Source of the DNA: Kangiella sediminilitoris
GTDB taxonomy: Bacteria; Pseudomonadota; Gammaproteobacteria; Enterobacterales; Kangiellaceae
Length of the DNA: 64,000 nucleotides
Assembly (NCBI RefSeq): GCF_001708405.1
Contig: NZ_CP012418.1
Span: forward strand, 1,116,001-1,180,000
Reading direction: 5' to 3'
The position numbers and the translations under genes are program-made. Numbering within the stretch: the stretch's first letter is position 1; each line of letters starts with the position of its first letter. Below the pieces are notes generated by a model. The model was given only the letters and a program-made list of their open reading frames with translations. It was not told where the DNA came from and did no database searches. This document shows positions 16,368 to 26,298 of this stretch, in pieces.

Positions 16368-19300
16368 TTACTGTATTTTTTCAAAAACCAGTCGGATTGC
16401 TTTGAGTAATGGCTTTAACTCTTCTTCATCGGTTAAAATTTTAAGAACAACGCTATCTTCAAAGCGGTATAAAGCAGGGTTCATTTGAATCATCTTGATT
16501 AACTTCGTCGGATCGACCGGACTGTCTTGATTAAACCGGATTCTGACACCTGAGTGAACCAGATCTATTTTACCGATTCCTAAAGGCTGAGCTTCGAGAA
16601 TGAGTTCGTTGATGGCGAACAAATTCTTAAGCTCTATAGGTAATATTCCAAAACGATCAATGAACTCTATTTGAAGCGCGTCGAGCTCATCTTTCGTCTT
16701 AGCACTGGCAATTCGTTTATACAGTGAAAGTCGTGTGGCCACATCACCAATGTAGTCATCGGGAATAATGGCTGAAACTCCGAGCTCCACTTCCGTTTTT
16801 TGGCTTAAGGTTTGTTGCAAGCTAGGTTCTTTGCCGTCTTTTATATCTTTGATTGCCTGCTCAAGCATATCCATGAATAGACTGAATCCAACTGCCTGCA
16901 TCTGGCCTGATTGCTCTTCACCAAGTAACTCTCCGGCACCACGAATTTCTAAATCATGTGTGGCGAGTGTAAAGCCCGCACCTAAATCTTCGAGAGAAGC
17001 GATAGCATCGAGTCGCTTTTCTGCGTCACGGGTAATTTTACGTTCTGCTGGTGTCAGCAGGTAAGCGTAAGCCTGGTGATGGGAACGTCCTACCCGGCCT
17101 CGTAGCTGATGAAGTTGGGCTAAGCCAAATTTATCCGCACGATTAATGATCATGGTATTGGCATTAGGGTTATCTATACCCGTTTCTACAATGGTCGTAC
17201 ATACAAGCAGATTAAAGCGTTGGTGATAAAAGTCACGCATTACCTGTTCCAGTTCGCGCTCTCTCATCTGGCCGTGGGCTGAATTGACTCTCGCTTCAGG
17301 CAGTAGCTCCTGAAGCTCCTTAGCGGTTCGTTCAATACTTTCGACACTATTGTGCAAGAAGTAAACCTGACCACCCCGCAAAATTTCTCGGAGGACAGCT
17401 TCTCGAATAAGAGGTTTGTTATATTCGCGCACGAATGTTTTTACTGAAAGCCGCTTTGCCGGAGGAGTGGCAATAATAGATAGGTCACGCATACCTGACA
17501 TCGACATATTCAAGGTCCGAGGTATCGGTGTAGCGGTTAGAGTCAAGATATCAACTTCGGTGCGATATTTCTTAAGTTGCTCTTTCTGGCGAACTCCAAA
17601 ACGATGTTCTTCATCAATTATCAATAAGCCAAGACGTTTAAACTTTACATCCTGCTGAATGATTTTATGCGTACCAACCACAATATCTATGGTCCCGTTT
17701 TTGAGTCCTTCTAAGGTTGCTTTATTCTCTTTTGCTGTGGCAAAGCGAGATAAAGCAGCTACCTTAATTGGCCAGTCGGCGAATCGATCACTCAAGGTCT
17801 CAAAATGCTGTTGTGCGAGAAGGGTGGTAGGTACCAGCATGGCAACCTGTTTCCCACTGTTTGCAGCAATAAATGCAGCTCTTAATGCAACCTCGGTTTT
17901 TCCAAAGCCAACATCGCCACAAATAAGTCTATCCATTGGCTGTGGTGCGCACATATCTCTTATAACTGAGTTTATAGCGGTTACCTGATCGGGAGTCTCA
18001 TCAAATCGGAATTCACTGCAGAAGCGATTATACTCTGACTCGTCCAGCTGATAAGCGTGGCCTTCTTTTGCTTCCCGTCTGGCGTATACATCCAGCAGTT
18101 CAGCCGCAACATCTCGTGCTCGTTCCGCAGCTTTAGCTTTTGCCTTATCCCACTGTTCGTTACCGAGTTTATGCCAGGGGGCAAGCTCTGGGTTTGTTCC
18201 AGAATATCGACTGATGAGGTGCAGCGACTGTACAGGTATGTAAAGCTTATCTCCTCCTGAGTATTCAATCATCAGGTATTCAGCTTCAAGATCGCCACTG
18301 GTTAGTTTTTCAAGTCCTCGGTAGCGTCCAATTCCTTGCTCGACGTGAACTACAGGATCGCCTTCCTTAAGTTCAGCCAGATTGCGTATGACGTCTTCAG
18401 CCTGAATAGATGCTTTATTGTCTTTATTTGTTGTGCGGCGCTGGATGGCTTGTTCGCCAAACAGCTCCATTTCAGTAATGACGGCGAGGTTGCCAATAGC
18501 AAAACCTTGGGTCAGCGGTGCTACACCAATCTCCAGAGCTTTAGGAGTAATGTTTTTAATGGTTTCTTGCCAGCTGGCACTTGTACTCGCTGCAATATCA
18601 TGGCGTTCCAATAAATCTTTTAAAGCTTCGCGACGCCCCGGGGACTCCGTAGCAATTAGAACTTTACCTTTCCAGTGTGACAGGAAGTTACGCAGATGAT
18701 GGGCTGGATCCGATGCCTTGTGTTCTATTGGCATTTGAGGGATCGGTTGCGTAATATTCGAGTCAGCTGGTGAAGATGGCTCAAGACGGATTCTGAACGT
18801 TTCCTTGAGTAAGCTGTTTAACTCATCTTCATTCAGATATAGCTCTGAAGGTGGGAGTATGGGCCGTTCGATATCATGGCGTCTCTGCTCGTAACGCTCA
18901 GTTATTTCCGACCAGTAGTCTTCGATGGCTGAATCGTGTCGGCCCAGGGAGCACAGTAGACTGCCATCCGGAAGGTAGTCAAACAATGTACTGACTCCCT
19001 CAAAAAATAGTGGTAAATAATACTCAATCCCCGCCGGAGCATTACCATTACTAACTTCTTGGTATAGCCAGACACGTTGCAGATCAACGTCAAAAGTACT
19101 ACGGAAGTTTTGCCTGAATGTTTCTATGCCAGTTTTGTCGAGCGGAAATTCTTTGGCCGGCAACAGCTCGAACTTATTAATCGTTTCATCTGATAACTGA
19201 CTTTCGGGATCAAAATATCGAATTGTATCGATCTCGTCGTCGAAAAAATCGATTCTTAATGGTTTATCACACCCCATGGGAAATACATCAAGAATCGATC

Positions 19301-19838
19301 CTCTGACAGCAAATTCTCCGTGTGAGTAGACCTGGTTAACGGAGTGATAGCCATGTTGCTCGAACAAAGCTCTGACTTCATGCATATCAAGGTTTTGCCC
19401 TGTGTGCATGATTAAGCTGTTCTGTTCTATGTACTGACGAGGAGGTAGACGCAGTAATAAAGTACTCATGCTGATGAGAACAATACCCTGCTTCAAGCGC
19501 GGGAGCTGATATAGTGTCAGGAGTCGTTGCGAAACGATGTCCTGGTGTGGACTGAAGTTATCGTAAGGCAGTGTCTCCCAGTCAGGAAAACTGAATACCG
19601 GTATTTCTGTATGTTCGTCCGAATGACTTTTGCCTAAAAAGAACTCTATTTCCTGCTGCAAGTGCCATACTTGTGGGGCATCATTACAGATGACAATCAA
19701 AGGTTTATCAAATTGTCTTGCCTGTTCCGCCAAAGCAAGTGCACGACTGGAGCCTGACAATCCTTGCCAGTGGTTTATAAAATTCGATTTTTGTTTAATC
19801 TGGGGGAGTTCTAATAGCATGACTTTGGCTTTTGGCAC
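16368..19838 (-). CDS. mfd: Transcription-repair coupling factor
   Basis: This 1156-residue ATP-dependent translocase removes RNA polymerase stalled at lesions and recruits UvrA. The UvrB-like N-terminus is followed by the RNA-polymerase-interaction domain (GDPVVHVEQGIGRYRGLEKL). The RecG-like helicase follows, with Walker A GDVGFGKTEVALRAA, the DEEH box IIDEEHRFGVRQKE, LTATPIPRTL, and the QLRGRVGRSHHQAYAYLL motif. The TRCF C-terminal domain is complete. The start is a GTG after AAGAGA; an ATG six codons downstream is the alternative. Length is normal. Confidence 0.98.
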   Translation of the reverse strand: MPKAKVMLLELPQIKQKSNFINHWQGLSGSSRALALAEQARQFDKPLIVICNDAPQVWHLQQEIEFFLGKSHSDEHTEIPVFSFPDWETLPYDNFSPHQDIVSQRLLTLYQLPRLKQGIVLISMSTLLLRLPPRQYIEQNSLIMHTGQNLDMHEVRALFEQHGYHSVNQVYSHGEFAVRGSILDVFPMGCDKPLRIDFFDDEIDTIRYFDPESQLSDETINKFELLPAKEFPLDKTGIETFRQNFRSTFDVDLQRVWLYQEVSNGNAPAGIEYYLPLFFEGVSTLFDYLPDGSLLCSLGRHDSAIEDYWSEITERYEQRRHDIERPILPPSELYLNEDELNSLLKETFRIRLEPSSPADSNITQPIPQMPIEHKASDPAHHLRNFLSHWKGKVLIATESPGRREALKDLLERHDIAASTSASWQETIKNITPKALEIGVAPLTQGFAIGNLAVITEMELFGEQAIQRRTTNKDNKASIQAEDVIRNLAELKEGDPVVHVEQGIGRYRGLEKLTSGDLEAEYLMIEYSGGDKLYIPVQSLHLISRYSGTNPELAPWHKLGNEQWDKAKAKAAERARDVAAELLDVYARREAKEGHAYQLDESEYNRFCSEFRFDETPDQVTAINSVIRDMCAPQPMDRLICGDVGFGKTEVALRAAFIAANSGKQVAMLVPTTLLAQQHFETLSDRFADWPIKVAALSRFATAKENKATLEGLKNGTIDIVVGTHKIIQQDVKFKRLGLLIIDEEHRFGVRQKEQLKKYRTEVDILTLTATPIPRTLNMSMSGMRDLSIIATPPAKRLSVKTFVREYNKPLIREAVLREILRGGQVYFLHNSVESIERTAKELQELLPEARVNSAHGQMRERELEQVMRDFYHQRFNLLVCTTIVETGIDNPNANTMIINRADKFGLAQLHQLRGRVGRSHHQAYAYLLTPAERKITRDAEKRLDAIASLEDLGAGFTLATHDLEIRGAGELLGEEQSGQMQAVGFSLFMDMLEQAIKDIKDGKEPSLQQTLSQKTEVELGVSAIIPDDYIGDVATRLSLYKRIASAKTKDELDALQIEFIDRFGILPIELKNLFAINELILEAQPLGIGKIDLVHSGVRIRFNQDSPVDPTKLIKMIQMNPALYRFEDSVVLKILTDEEELKPLLKAIRLVFEKIQ

Positions 19839-19910
19839 AGTCTCTTTTGGTCGAATCGCTGGCGAATTATATCGATCTTAGCTCTAGGTTAATAGTATTT
19901 GAACAACAAT

Positions 19911-19939
19911 TTGCACAGAGCCTGGATTCTGGATAAGGT
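19911..19939 (+). promoter_or_regulatory. Possible promoter of the 19977 gene
   Basis: TTGCAC (19911-19916), a 17-base spacer and a weak TAAGGT (19934-19939) lie between the divergent mfd gene and the orphan gene. Confidence 0.35.
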
Positions 19940-19976
19940 ATTGTAATCAATCGTAAAAGCAATTAAATAGGTTTTT

Positions 19977-21293
19977 ATGAACATTTCTTTTAAGCAAGCG
20001 GAAGGCTTTTCAGTGACACCAACCATGTTCATCGCCGGATGGAAGGTATGGTTTAAACGTTTTTCTGATCATCCCACTCAATGGAAGTATGCAAAGATGC
20101 CGTTAGGGGAGAGCTCAGATACCCTCAGTGCTCTCATTCGGCGGAAACAAAGATTTTCAGTTGAGGTTCTTGCCAGAATGATGGTTCCCTGGGCTTATCG
20201 AAACTCTAGCCAGGTTAGCCTTGAGTTTGTAGAAACTTACTCCGAATGGCTTGAGTTAACGAGTCTCAGTGAAAACGATGAAACGTCTATTGATGCGGTT
20301 TGCTTAAGTGATAAAGCTGTAAAATACTGGGACAGTCTGGCCTTTGTGGTTCAGGATGATTTTATGAATTATGCTGAGGCCAGGGTTCAGGCGGATATTG
20401 AGGCTCCTTCAAGTGATCCAGTGGTGTTAGATGATCAGGGAATTGAGTTGATTGGTGAAGATACTTATCCACCATATGTTCCTGACGCAGATGCTAGCGA
20501 TGAAGAGTTTATACGAGCGCTTGTTCAGTGGATTGATGACGCACCTTATCAAGCATACTATCTGAAGCAGCCATCTGGTGATGCCGTGGCTGGTTGGGAT
20601 AACCGGTTATCAGCTTTTTTCTGGCCTAAACCCAGAATTGGTTACACATTATATCAGGCGATGATTGATCCACTATATTATCGTGCTACTGAATTAGCTA
20701 AAACGGTCGATGCTGGTGGTTCCTGGGATAAGGAGTGGGGAGAAATGGCAGTAAAGACAGCTATCGAACTATTTGATGTGAGTGGCACTCCTCAAAAAGG
20801 GGTGACTTTGGATAATGTTCACAAGGTCATTCAAACCGCACTGGCTGAAGACTTTGACTCCAGCGCTAAAATGAATAGCGGTTGGTCTTTCCTGGCATCA
20901 GCTGCTACGTCTTACCTTGATGGAGAAGAGGGACGTTTGCCAATGGTTTGGTGGTGTAGCAGAGTTGCAAGCTCAATCATTTCAAGACTTGATTTTTTAT
21001 TAGCAGAAGCAGGTGTTGAATCTCTCGATAAAAGGTTTCCTGATATTGGAACGGTTCCAGGCTATGGTGGCACTCGTCCGAGGCAGTATACCCTTGGCTG
21101 GCCTGAGGGTTATCGCTCTTGGAAAACCCAGATCGCTGCAAGCAATCTGGTTCAGGAAATGGTAAAAGTTCTTAATTCAGAACGCGATAAAAATGGTAAC
21201 AGGCTTTACTCTAGAATGCCTTTAGCAAATGGCAGTCATGGAGATTGGACAGTGCAAGGTGTTCAGACGGTATTATTTGCAGACGGCTATTAA
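19977..21293 (+). CDS. Unrecognised 438-residue cytoplasmic protein
   Basis: I do not recognise this family. The ATG is preceded by AGGTTTTT. There is no signal peptide, membrane segment or known motif. The protein is acidic and unusually rich in tryptophan (for example FIAGWKVWFKRF near the start and PMVWWCSRV in the second half). It looks mostly helical and has a charged middle linker (YPPYVPDADASDEEF). It stands alone, divergent from mfd and convergent with an antiporter gene, so context gives no function. Base composition resembles its neighbours, so recent transfer is not evident. Confidence 0.75.
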   Translation: MNISFKQAEGFSVTPTMFIAGWKVWFKRFSDHPTQWKYAKMPLGESSDTLSALIRRKQRFSVEVLARMMVPWAYRNSSQVSLEFVETYSEWLELTSLSENDETSIDAVCLSDKAVKYWDSLAFVVQDDFMNYAEARVQADIEAPSSDPVVLDDQGIELIGEDTYPPYVPDADASDEEFIRALVQWIDDAPYQAYYLKQPSGDAVAGWDNRLSAFFWPKPRIGYTLYQAMIDPLYYRATELAKTVDAGGSWDKEWGEMAVKTAIELFDVSGTPQKGVTLDNVHKVIQTALAEDFDSSAKMNSGWSFLASAATSYLDGEEGRLPMVWWCSRVASSIISRLDFLLAEAGVESLDKRFPDIGTVPGYGGTRPRQYTLGWPEGYRSWKTQIAASNLVQEMVKVLNSERDKNGNRLYSRMPLANGSHGDWTVQGVQTVLFADGY

Positions 21294-21314
21294 GCTTTTA
21301 CCGTTAACTCATAT

Positions 21315-21356
21315 ATGCTCAACCAGTAGTGTTTTTGTCATGGCCTGGTTGAGCAT
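21315..21356. repeat. Long perfect inverted repeat between convergent genes
   Basis: Twelve-base arms ATGCTCAACCAG / CTGGTTGAGCAT are separated by 18 bases. It sits between convergent genes but lacks flanking T runs on either strand, so it is an atypical terminator or another structured site. Confidence 0.6.
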
Positions 21357-21369
21357 CAGATATTAATGA

Positions 21370-23247
21370 CTAATCATCAATTTTCTTTTCTTTTTCCGCC
21401 AATGCCTTGAGTTTTTTCTGACCAGTTTTACTTGGTTTTTCGTTAGGCACTTTCTTCTTATCTTCAGGCTCAATTACCAAGGATATAATTTTGGTTCCGC
21501 GAGGAATGTTTTCACCAGTTTCAGAGCAGAAAATCTTCAGTGAACCACTTTTATCAATCATATACAGTGCCACATAGTTTTTATTATCTGCACGGTACTG
21601 TTCATAGCTGTAGTTATCAGTAATGTTGGTGATTTTAATTTTTGCATTATTGGCAATCATGCTTGCCAGTTTGCCATAGTTAATACTTTCACCAAATAGC
21701 CATGGTGACTGCCAATACTCATTTCGGTCCTGACGCTCGTTTTTGAATTTGTCATCGTTATACCTTAGGCGATAGATATTTTTCTTTCCAAAGGCGTGAC
21801 GATAATTAATTTCACATAGAGTATTCAGCTCACGGTCCATGCTCATGGCAAATAAATGACCAAAACCGACAAGATCCAGATGCCTGTCGGCATGGTCTGA
21901 AACCGGGTTACCGAAATAGGTTTTGATTCCTTCCATACGTGCACGAGAAATGTTGGTGTAGTTGTTGTGTGCCATGATGACATCAAAACCTGAATCTTTT
22001 AACGACTGAGCAACCTTTAAAGCAACTGGGTTGCTACCGATAATCAGCACGCCGTTATCAGAAGTTTCCCGTACTTTTAACAGATTACCAATTGGTTTTG
22101 CTGTCAGGCTCTGAATTAATACAGTACCGATTATTACGACGAAGACCAAAGGTACCAGATACTCAGTACCGGCAAGGTTGTATTCAGCCAACTTTATGGC
22201 AAATAGTGATGAAATGGCTGCCGCAACAATACCTCTAGGTCCTATCCAGCTAATCATCAATTTTTCATTAAACTTTAACCTTGAACCAATGCTTGAAGTC
22301 CAGACGGAAATAGGGCGGGCAACAAACATAACTACGGCCAATAAAATTAGGCTGGGAATCCCAATGGACATCAGGCTATCTAGATTAAGGCGGGCAGCGA
22401 GGACGATAAAGAGTACAGAAATTAATAGCAATGACAATGACTCTTTGAAATCCAGCAAATCTTCTTTTTCAAACTTTGGCCAGTTAGCTAGTGCAACACC
22501 AAGAATGGTTACTGTCAGTAGGCCTGACTCGTGTTCAATGTGATTCGATATTGAAAACAGCAGGAGTACGTAAGCAAGAGCGAAGACATTACGTAAATAT
22601 TCTGGTATCAAGTGTCTTTTGAACAACTGTGCAAGGATATAGGCTCCAATTAGTCCAATTAAAATACTTACTAATAGTATTTTTCCAAAGACTAATAGTG
22701 CGTGATCACCTGATCCCCCTGAAATAATATATTCATAGACCAGTACGACGGCAATGGCACCAATCGGGTCAATAATTATACCTTCCCAGCGGAGAATGTT
22801 ACTGATGTTTTTATTCGGTCTGAGACTTCTCAGTATTGGAACAATGACTGTGGGACCAGTAACACATACAAGGGCACCAAATAGGATTGCAATCTTAGGA
22901 TCCATGTCGAACAGGAAATAAGCTGCCACAGACACAATAATGATAGTTATCAGCACGCCTACTGACACCAGCATCTGTACCACCCGGCCATGACTTTTCA
23001 CTTCATGGAACTCGAGGGTTAAAGAGCCTTCAAATAAAATTACTGCTACACCAAGGGAGATAAACGGGAACAGTAGATCCCCAAGAGCTTCATCTGGATT
23101 AAACAGTCCCAGGATAGGGCCAATGATGATACCAATCAGTAACAAAAAAAGAATCGAAGGTTGTTTGAGGTACCATCCGAGCCATTGGGCACCAATGCCA
23201 AGGGCCAGGATACCGGATAAAATCAGGGCAAGATCAAGTGTTAGCAT
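21370..23247 (-). CDS. Cation:proton antiporter (CPA1/NhaP type) with TrkA-N-like domain
   Basis: This 625-residue inner-membrane protein has about twelve hydrophobic segments in residues 1-390 (Na_H_Exchanger fold). GPTVIVPILRSL and the conserved SWIGPRGIVAAAISSLFA are the core antiporter motifs. A cytoplasmic Rossmann domain follows (GVLIIGSNPVALKVAQSLKD) and may bind nucleotides to gate transport. The C-terminus is lysine-rich. It probably exchanges Na+ or K+ for H+ in salt and pH homeostasis. Ion preference cannot be read from sequence. Confidence 0.92.
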   Translation of the reverse strand: MLTLDLALILSGILALGIGAQWLGWYLKQPSILFLLLIGIIIGPILGLFNPDEALGDLLFPFISLGVAVILFEGSLTLEFHEVKSHGRVVQMLVSVGVLITIIIVSVAAYFLFDMDPKIAILFGALVCVTGPTVIVPILRSLRPNKNISNILRWEGIIIDPIGAIAVVLVYEYIISGGSGDHALLVFGKILLVSILIGLIGAYILAQLFKRHLIPEYLRNVFALAYVLLLFSISNHIEHESGLLTVTILGVALANWPKFEKEDLLDFKESLSLLLISVLFIVLAARLNLDSLMSIGIPSLILLAVVMFVARPISVWTSSIGSRLKFNEKLMISWIGPRGIVAAAISSLFAIKLAEYNLAGTEYLVPLVFVVIIGTVLIQSLTAKPIGNLLKVRETSDNGVLIIGSNPVALKVAQSLKDSGFDVIMAHNNYTNISRARMEGIKTYFGNPVSDHADRHLDLVGFGHLFAMSMDRELNTLCEINYRHAFGKKNIYRLRYNDDKFKNERQDRNEYWQSPWLFGESINYGKLASMIANNAKIKITNITDNYSYEQYRADNKNYVALYMIDKSGSLKIFCSETGENIPRGTKIISLVIEPEDKKKVPNEKPSKTGQKKLKALAEKEKKIDD

Positions 23248-23388
23248 AATGTTGGGCTTTGATAGTCCTTTATGAAGTGCTCGTTTTGCATACGACTATA
23301 TAATTCAATGGGTAGTATGATGATAGACATGGAGCTTGCTGTCCAGTAAAAGCTATAATTTTACAGTGATTATGTGTCGAAGTTCGGA

Positions 23389-24594
23389 CTAGCAGTTATG
23401 AGTTGACTGTATGTATTGACGCATATCAAATCCCAATGCTCCATCTGGAAGTGAGGCGGAGATTTTGTATTCCTCACCAAGGTGATCTTTGGGTGACTTT
23501 TTAAGATCTATGATGATCGAACGCTTAAGAGCGCCTTTCTTATTTTGTACCAGTTCGACTTTAGGCTGAAGCTTATGCTTGCTGTCAGTAGAGATTACGA
23601 TCCCAACTTCTCCATTCGACATTCTTACCAAGCTACCCGGAGGATAAATACCCATCATCTGAATAAACTTACCCACGAGTTTTCCATCAAACTGTTTATC
23701 TCGCTGTTCGAATAAAATTGTCAGTGCCTCACGAGGCGAGCGACTCAATTTATAAGGTGTTTCACTGGTGACTATGTCGTATACGTCAATAATGCTAACG
23801 ATACGGCAGTTTTGGCTAAGAGGCAGATGCAGAGAGTCTTTAGGATAGCCCTTACCATTAAAGTGAACATGGTGATTTTTGATGACGTCCTTTACCTCTG
23901 GGTCTATGTCCTTATCGTGCATGATAAGTTCGTAGCCTAGCATGCTATGCTTTTGCATGACACGATATTCAGCCTCATTCAAAGGCCCTTTTTTATCCAC
24001 GATATCCTGAGGGATCTGGCTTTGACCCAGGTCATGTAGTAGTCCGCATAAGCCTAGGAGTTCCAAGTCTTCCCGTTTCATACCGAGGTATTTACCGAAA
24101 GCAATAGAGAGAATGGAGACGCGCAATCCATGTTCGGCTGTGAACTGATTTCTGTCTTTTATTCGTGTCAACCAGAAAAGGGCGTTTGCGTTTGAAAGAA
24201 TACTGGTAATGCAACTATTAACAACTTGCTTACAAACCTTAATATCGACTTTTAAGCCAAGCTTTGCAGATTCAAATAACTCAATGGCAAGTTCCCTTGC
24301 TGACTCAAAAGTACTGGCTGCACGCGGTAATTCGTGATGAATTGGAGTATTTTCAGGAAGAGTCGGGCCACCAGCTTGCTTATTCAGCTCCTGCTTCTTC
24401 TTTTCCCAGAGAAAAGCATCAATTTCAATGTATACGTATTTACAGTATTCCCGTAATACTTTGAGTTCGTGTTCGGAGGAGACTTCAAATTTCTGGAATG
24501 CAAGAGGCACGTCGGTCCATGGTCTGTCGAGTTCAACGACAAACATACCGATATCGATACAATCAGCTGGTATTTTGGCTTTTATTAGCGCCAT
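23389..24594 (-). CDS. HD-GYP domain cyclic-di-GMP phosphodiesterase
   Basis: This 401-residue cytoplasmic protein has an N-terminal DUF3391-type domain (residues 5-130). The HD-GYP domain follows: His155 in TAEHGLRVS, the HD pair 187-188 in LLHDLGQ, HH at 241-242, and the GKGYP motif at 247-251. Key metal ligands are present, so it is probably active in hydrolysing c-di-GMP. With two GGDEF proteins in the same window it adds to c-di-GMP turnover. A symmetric site overlaps the putative promoter. Confidence 0.94.
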   Translation of the reverse strand: MALIKAKIPADCIDIGMFVVELDRPWTDVPLAFQKFEVSSEHELKVLREYCKYVYIEIDAFLWEKKKQELNKQAGGPTLPENTPIHHELPRAASTFESARELAIELFESAKLGLKVDIKVCKQVVNSCITSILSNANALFWLTRIKDRNQFTAEHGLRVSILSIAFGKYLGMKREDLELLGLCGLLHDLGQSQIPQDIVDKKGPLNEAEYRVMQKHSMLGYELIMHDKDIDPEVKDVIKNHHVHFNGKGYPKDSLHLPLSQNCRIVSIIDVYDIVTSETPYKLSRSPREALTILFEQRDKQFDGKLVGKFIQMMGIYPPGSLVRMSNGEVGIVISTDSKHKLQPKVELVQNKKGALKRSIIIDLKKSPKDHLGEEYKISASLPDGALGFDMRQYIQSTHNC

Positions 24595-24625
24595 TGTATT
24601 TCCAATCTCTCTAGTGGGACCCCAA

Positions 24626-24645
24626 TATTGTGAACTATCACAATA
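24626..24645. promoter_or_regulatory. Symmetric operator-like site upstream of the HD-GYP gene
   Basis: TATTGTGA-ACTA-TCACAATA is a perfect repeat with eight-base arms, 32 bases before the HD-GYP start. It overlaps a minus-strand -10 box TATTGT, which has TTGTGA 16 bases upstream. The four-base centre differs from the six-base centre of CRP sites. Confidence 0.5.
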
Positions 24646-24823
24646 ATAATTGTTAACTATATCACAAAAATGATGCTAAACAACAAAATATTGGTGCTTA
24701 TTCAGGTCGCTGATCCGGTGCTTGTCATTAACTCAGCTGTGTACGACAAGACATAATCATTTGCTGGATAATTGGTTCAAAATTTTGCATAATTGCCCCC
24801 AATTTCAGCTTGAGGTCTTTTGT

Positions 24824-25144
24824 ATGGGCTACTCACAATTTGTAGAAAACCTGACTCCAGATATGATTGAGCGGTTCACCAGTGCTGTTGAAACTGGTAA
24901 GTGGCCTGATGGTACTCCATTATCTGAAGAACAGAAAGAAACGTGTATACAGGCTATCATGCTTTATCAGGCTAAATTAAATCAGTCCGTAGATGAGCCC
25001 TTTACTATTACAAAGGATGGCGAGCTGGTAACAGGAAAGAAGATAAGACAGGAATACCCAGGCAGAGGTGAAAAAGACAAGAAACAAAACATGGGTATTA
25101 CTGTGGACCCTGATTTGATTATTCCAAATAAAAGCAAAGACTAG
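24824..25144 (+). CDS. DUF1315 (YeaC-like) family protein
   Basis: This small cytoplasmic protein of 106 residues has the family pattern NLTPDMIERFTSAVETGKW, PDGTPLSEEQKETCIQAIML, then YQAKLN. Function unknown. The ATG at 24824 is eight bases after TGAGG and matches the family start; the frame is open further upstream, but those residues are not family-like. The C-terminal third is charged and contains KGDKK-like basic residues. It stands alone between divergent HD-GYP and convergent ansA genes. Confidence 0.85.
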   Translation: MGYSQFVENLTPDMIERFTSAVETGKWPDGTPLSEEQKETCIQAIMLYQAKLNQSVDEPFTITKDGELVTGKKIRQEYPGRGEKDKKQNMGITVDPDLIIPNKSKD

Positions 25145-25188
25145 CATTTTGTTTATCACAATGAATCGCGCAGCTGATTGCTTAAGTT

Positions 25189-26202
25189 TTAATTGGTTAG
25201 TTCTCCTCTCAAGCTGACCACCATATTTTTTCGAATACTCTCGACATCCAGACCTCGACTAAACAGATAGTAAAGTTTAGCCAGTGCGGCCTCAGTCGTC
25301 ATGTCAAAACCAGAAGTTACGCCTGCATCCATCAGTATTTTACCTGTCTCATAGGTACTCATATTGACTGAGCCTTTTAAGCACTGAGTACAGTTGACAA
25401 TAACTTTACCCTGGCTGGTTGCTTGCCGGATGGCATTCATCAGCGGTTTGTTATTAACAGGCGCGTTTCCTGCACCATAACTTTGCAGTACCACTCCATC
25501 AATGTCTTGATTGAGGTAATCTCGAACCAGCTCCTCTGAAATACCCGGAAACAAAGTCAGTATGGCTATTTTGGGCGAATTAAAATGACGAACAGTCAAT
25601 TCTTTATGCTTGCGTTGCCAAATCAGATGCTCACGAACCTTGATAGTGCTTCCAATACTGGCAAGAGGTGGCATATTAGGGGAGCTAAAGGCTGCAAAAC
25701 CGTCAGCATCCGTTTTAAGCGTACGATTACCTCTATGCAGGTGATCATGGAAAAACAAACTGACTTCAGGAATTGGGTAGTTAGCAGCCAGATAGACCGA
25801 ATTAATCAAGTTATCCCGGGCGTCAGTTCTCAGCTGAGTCAGCGGTATTTGAGAGCCAGTAAAAATAACAGGCTTCTGTAGACCTTCTAACATGAATGAC
25901 AATGCAGAGGCTGTGTAAGCCATGGTGTCAGTACCATGTAGGATGACGAAACCATCATAATCCTGATAGTTTTTTTCGATATCATCAGCGATGTGATGCC
26001 AGTCTTTGGGTGACATGTTGGCTGAATCAATAGGCTCTTCATAATCATGAACCGTTATCTCTGGCATATCCGGATGATTGAACTCAGGAAAACTTTTGAG
26101 CGTATCTTTAAGAAAGCCTTTTTGAGGTACAAAGCCCTTATCACTGGGTTTCATGCCAATGGTGCCACCTGTGTACGCTATGTAGACTTTCTTTTTTTCC
26201 AT
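25189..26202 (-). CDS. ansA: L-asparaginase, type I (cytoplasmic)
   Basis: This 337-residue enzyme hydrolyses asparagine to aspartate and ammonia. Both catalytic signatures are present: YTGGTIGM with Thr14, and LHGTDTMAYTASAL with Thr91-Asp92. There is no signal peptide, which together with length points to the constitutive cytoplasmic type I enzyme. It is a single-gene unit convergent with the DUF1315 gene. Confidence 0.95.
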   Translation of the reverse strand: MEKKKVYIAYTGGTIGMKPSDKGFVPQKGFLKDTLKSFPEFNHPDMPEITVHDYEEPIDSANMSPKDWHHIADDIEKNYQDYDGFVILHGTDTMAYTASALSFMLEGLQKPVIFTGSQIPLTQLRTDARDNLINSVYLAANYPIPEVSLFFHDHLHRGNRTLKTDADGFAAFSSPNMPPLASIGSTIKVREHLIWQRKHKELTVRHFNSPKIAILTLFPGISEELVRDYLNQDIDGVVLQSYGAGNAPVNNKPLMNAIRQATSQGKVIVNCTQCLKGSVNMSTYETGKILMDAGVTSGFDMTTEAALAKLYYLFSRGLDVESIRKNMVVSLRGELTN

Positions 26203-26298
26203 ATTTGGATTCCCAATTACTTACGAGACTATTCAGGCGGGAAGTATAGCGGTTACCAGCGGAGATAAAAAGCTTCTATCACCGCTGGATGCAGAGAG

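Noticed and set aside
16768-19093. Several open frames of 60-110 codons overlapping mfd in other frames
   Set aside because: All lie within a complete, strongly conserved mfd and have no family resemblance or ribosome binding sites.
24626-24645. A CRP site
   Set aside because: The TGTGA/TCACA halves are four bases apart, not six, so a standard CRP dimer would not fit.
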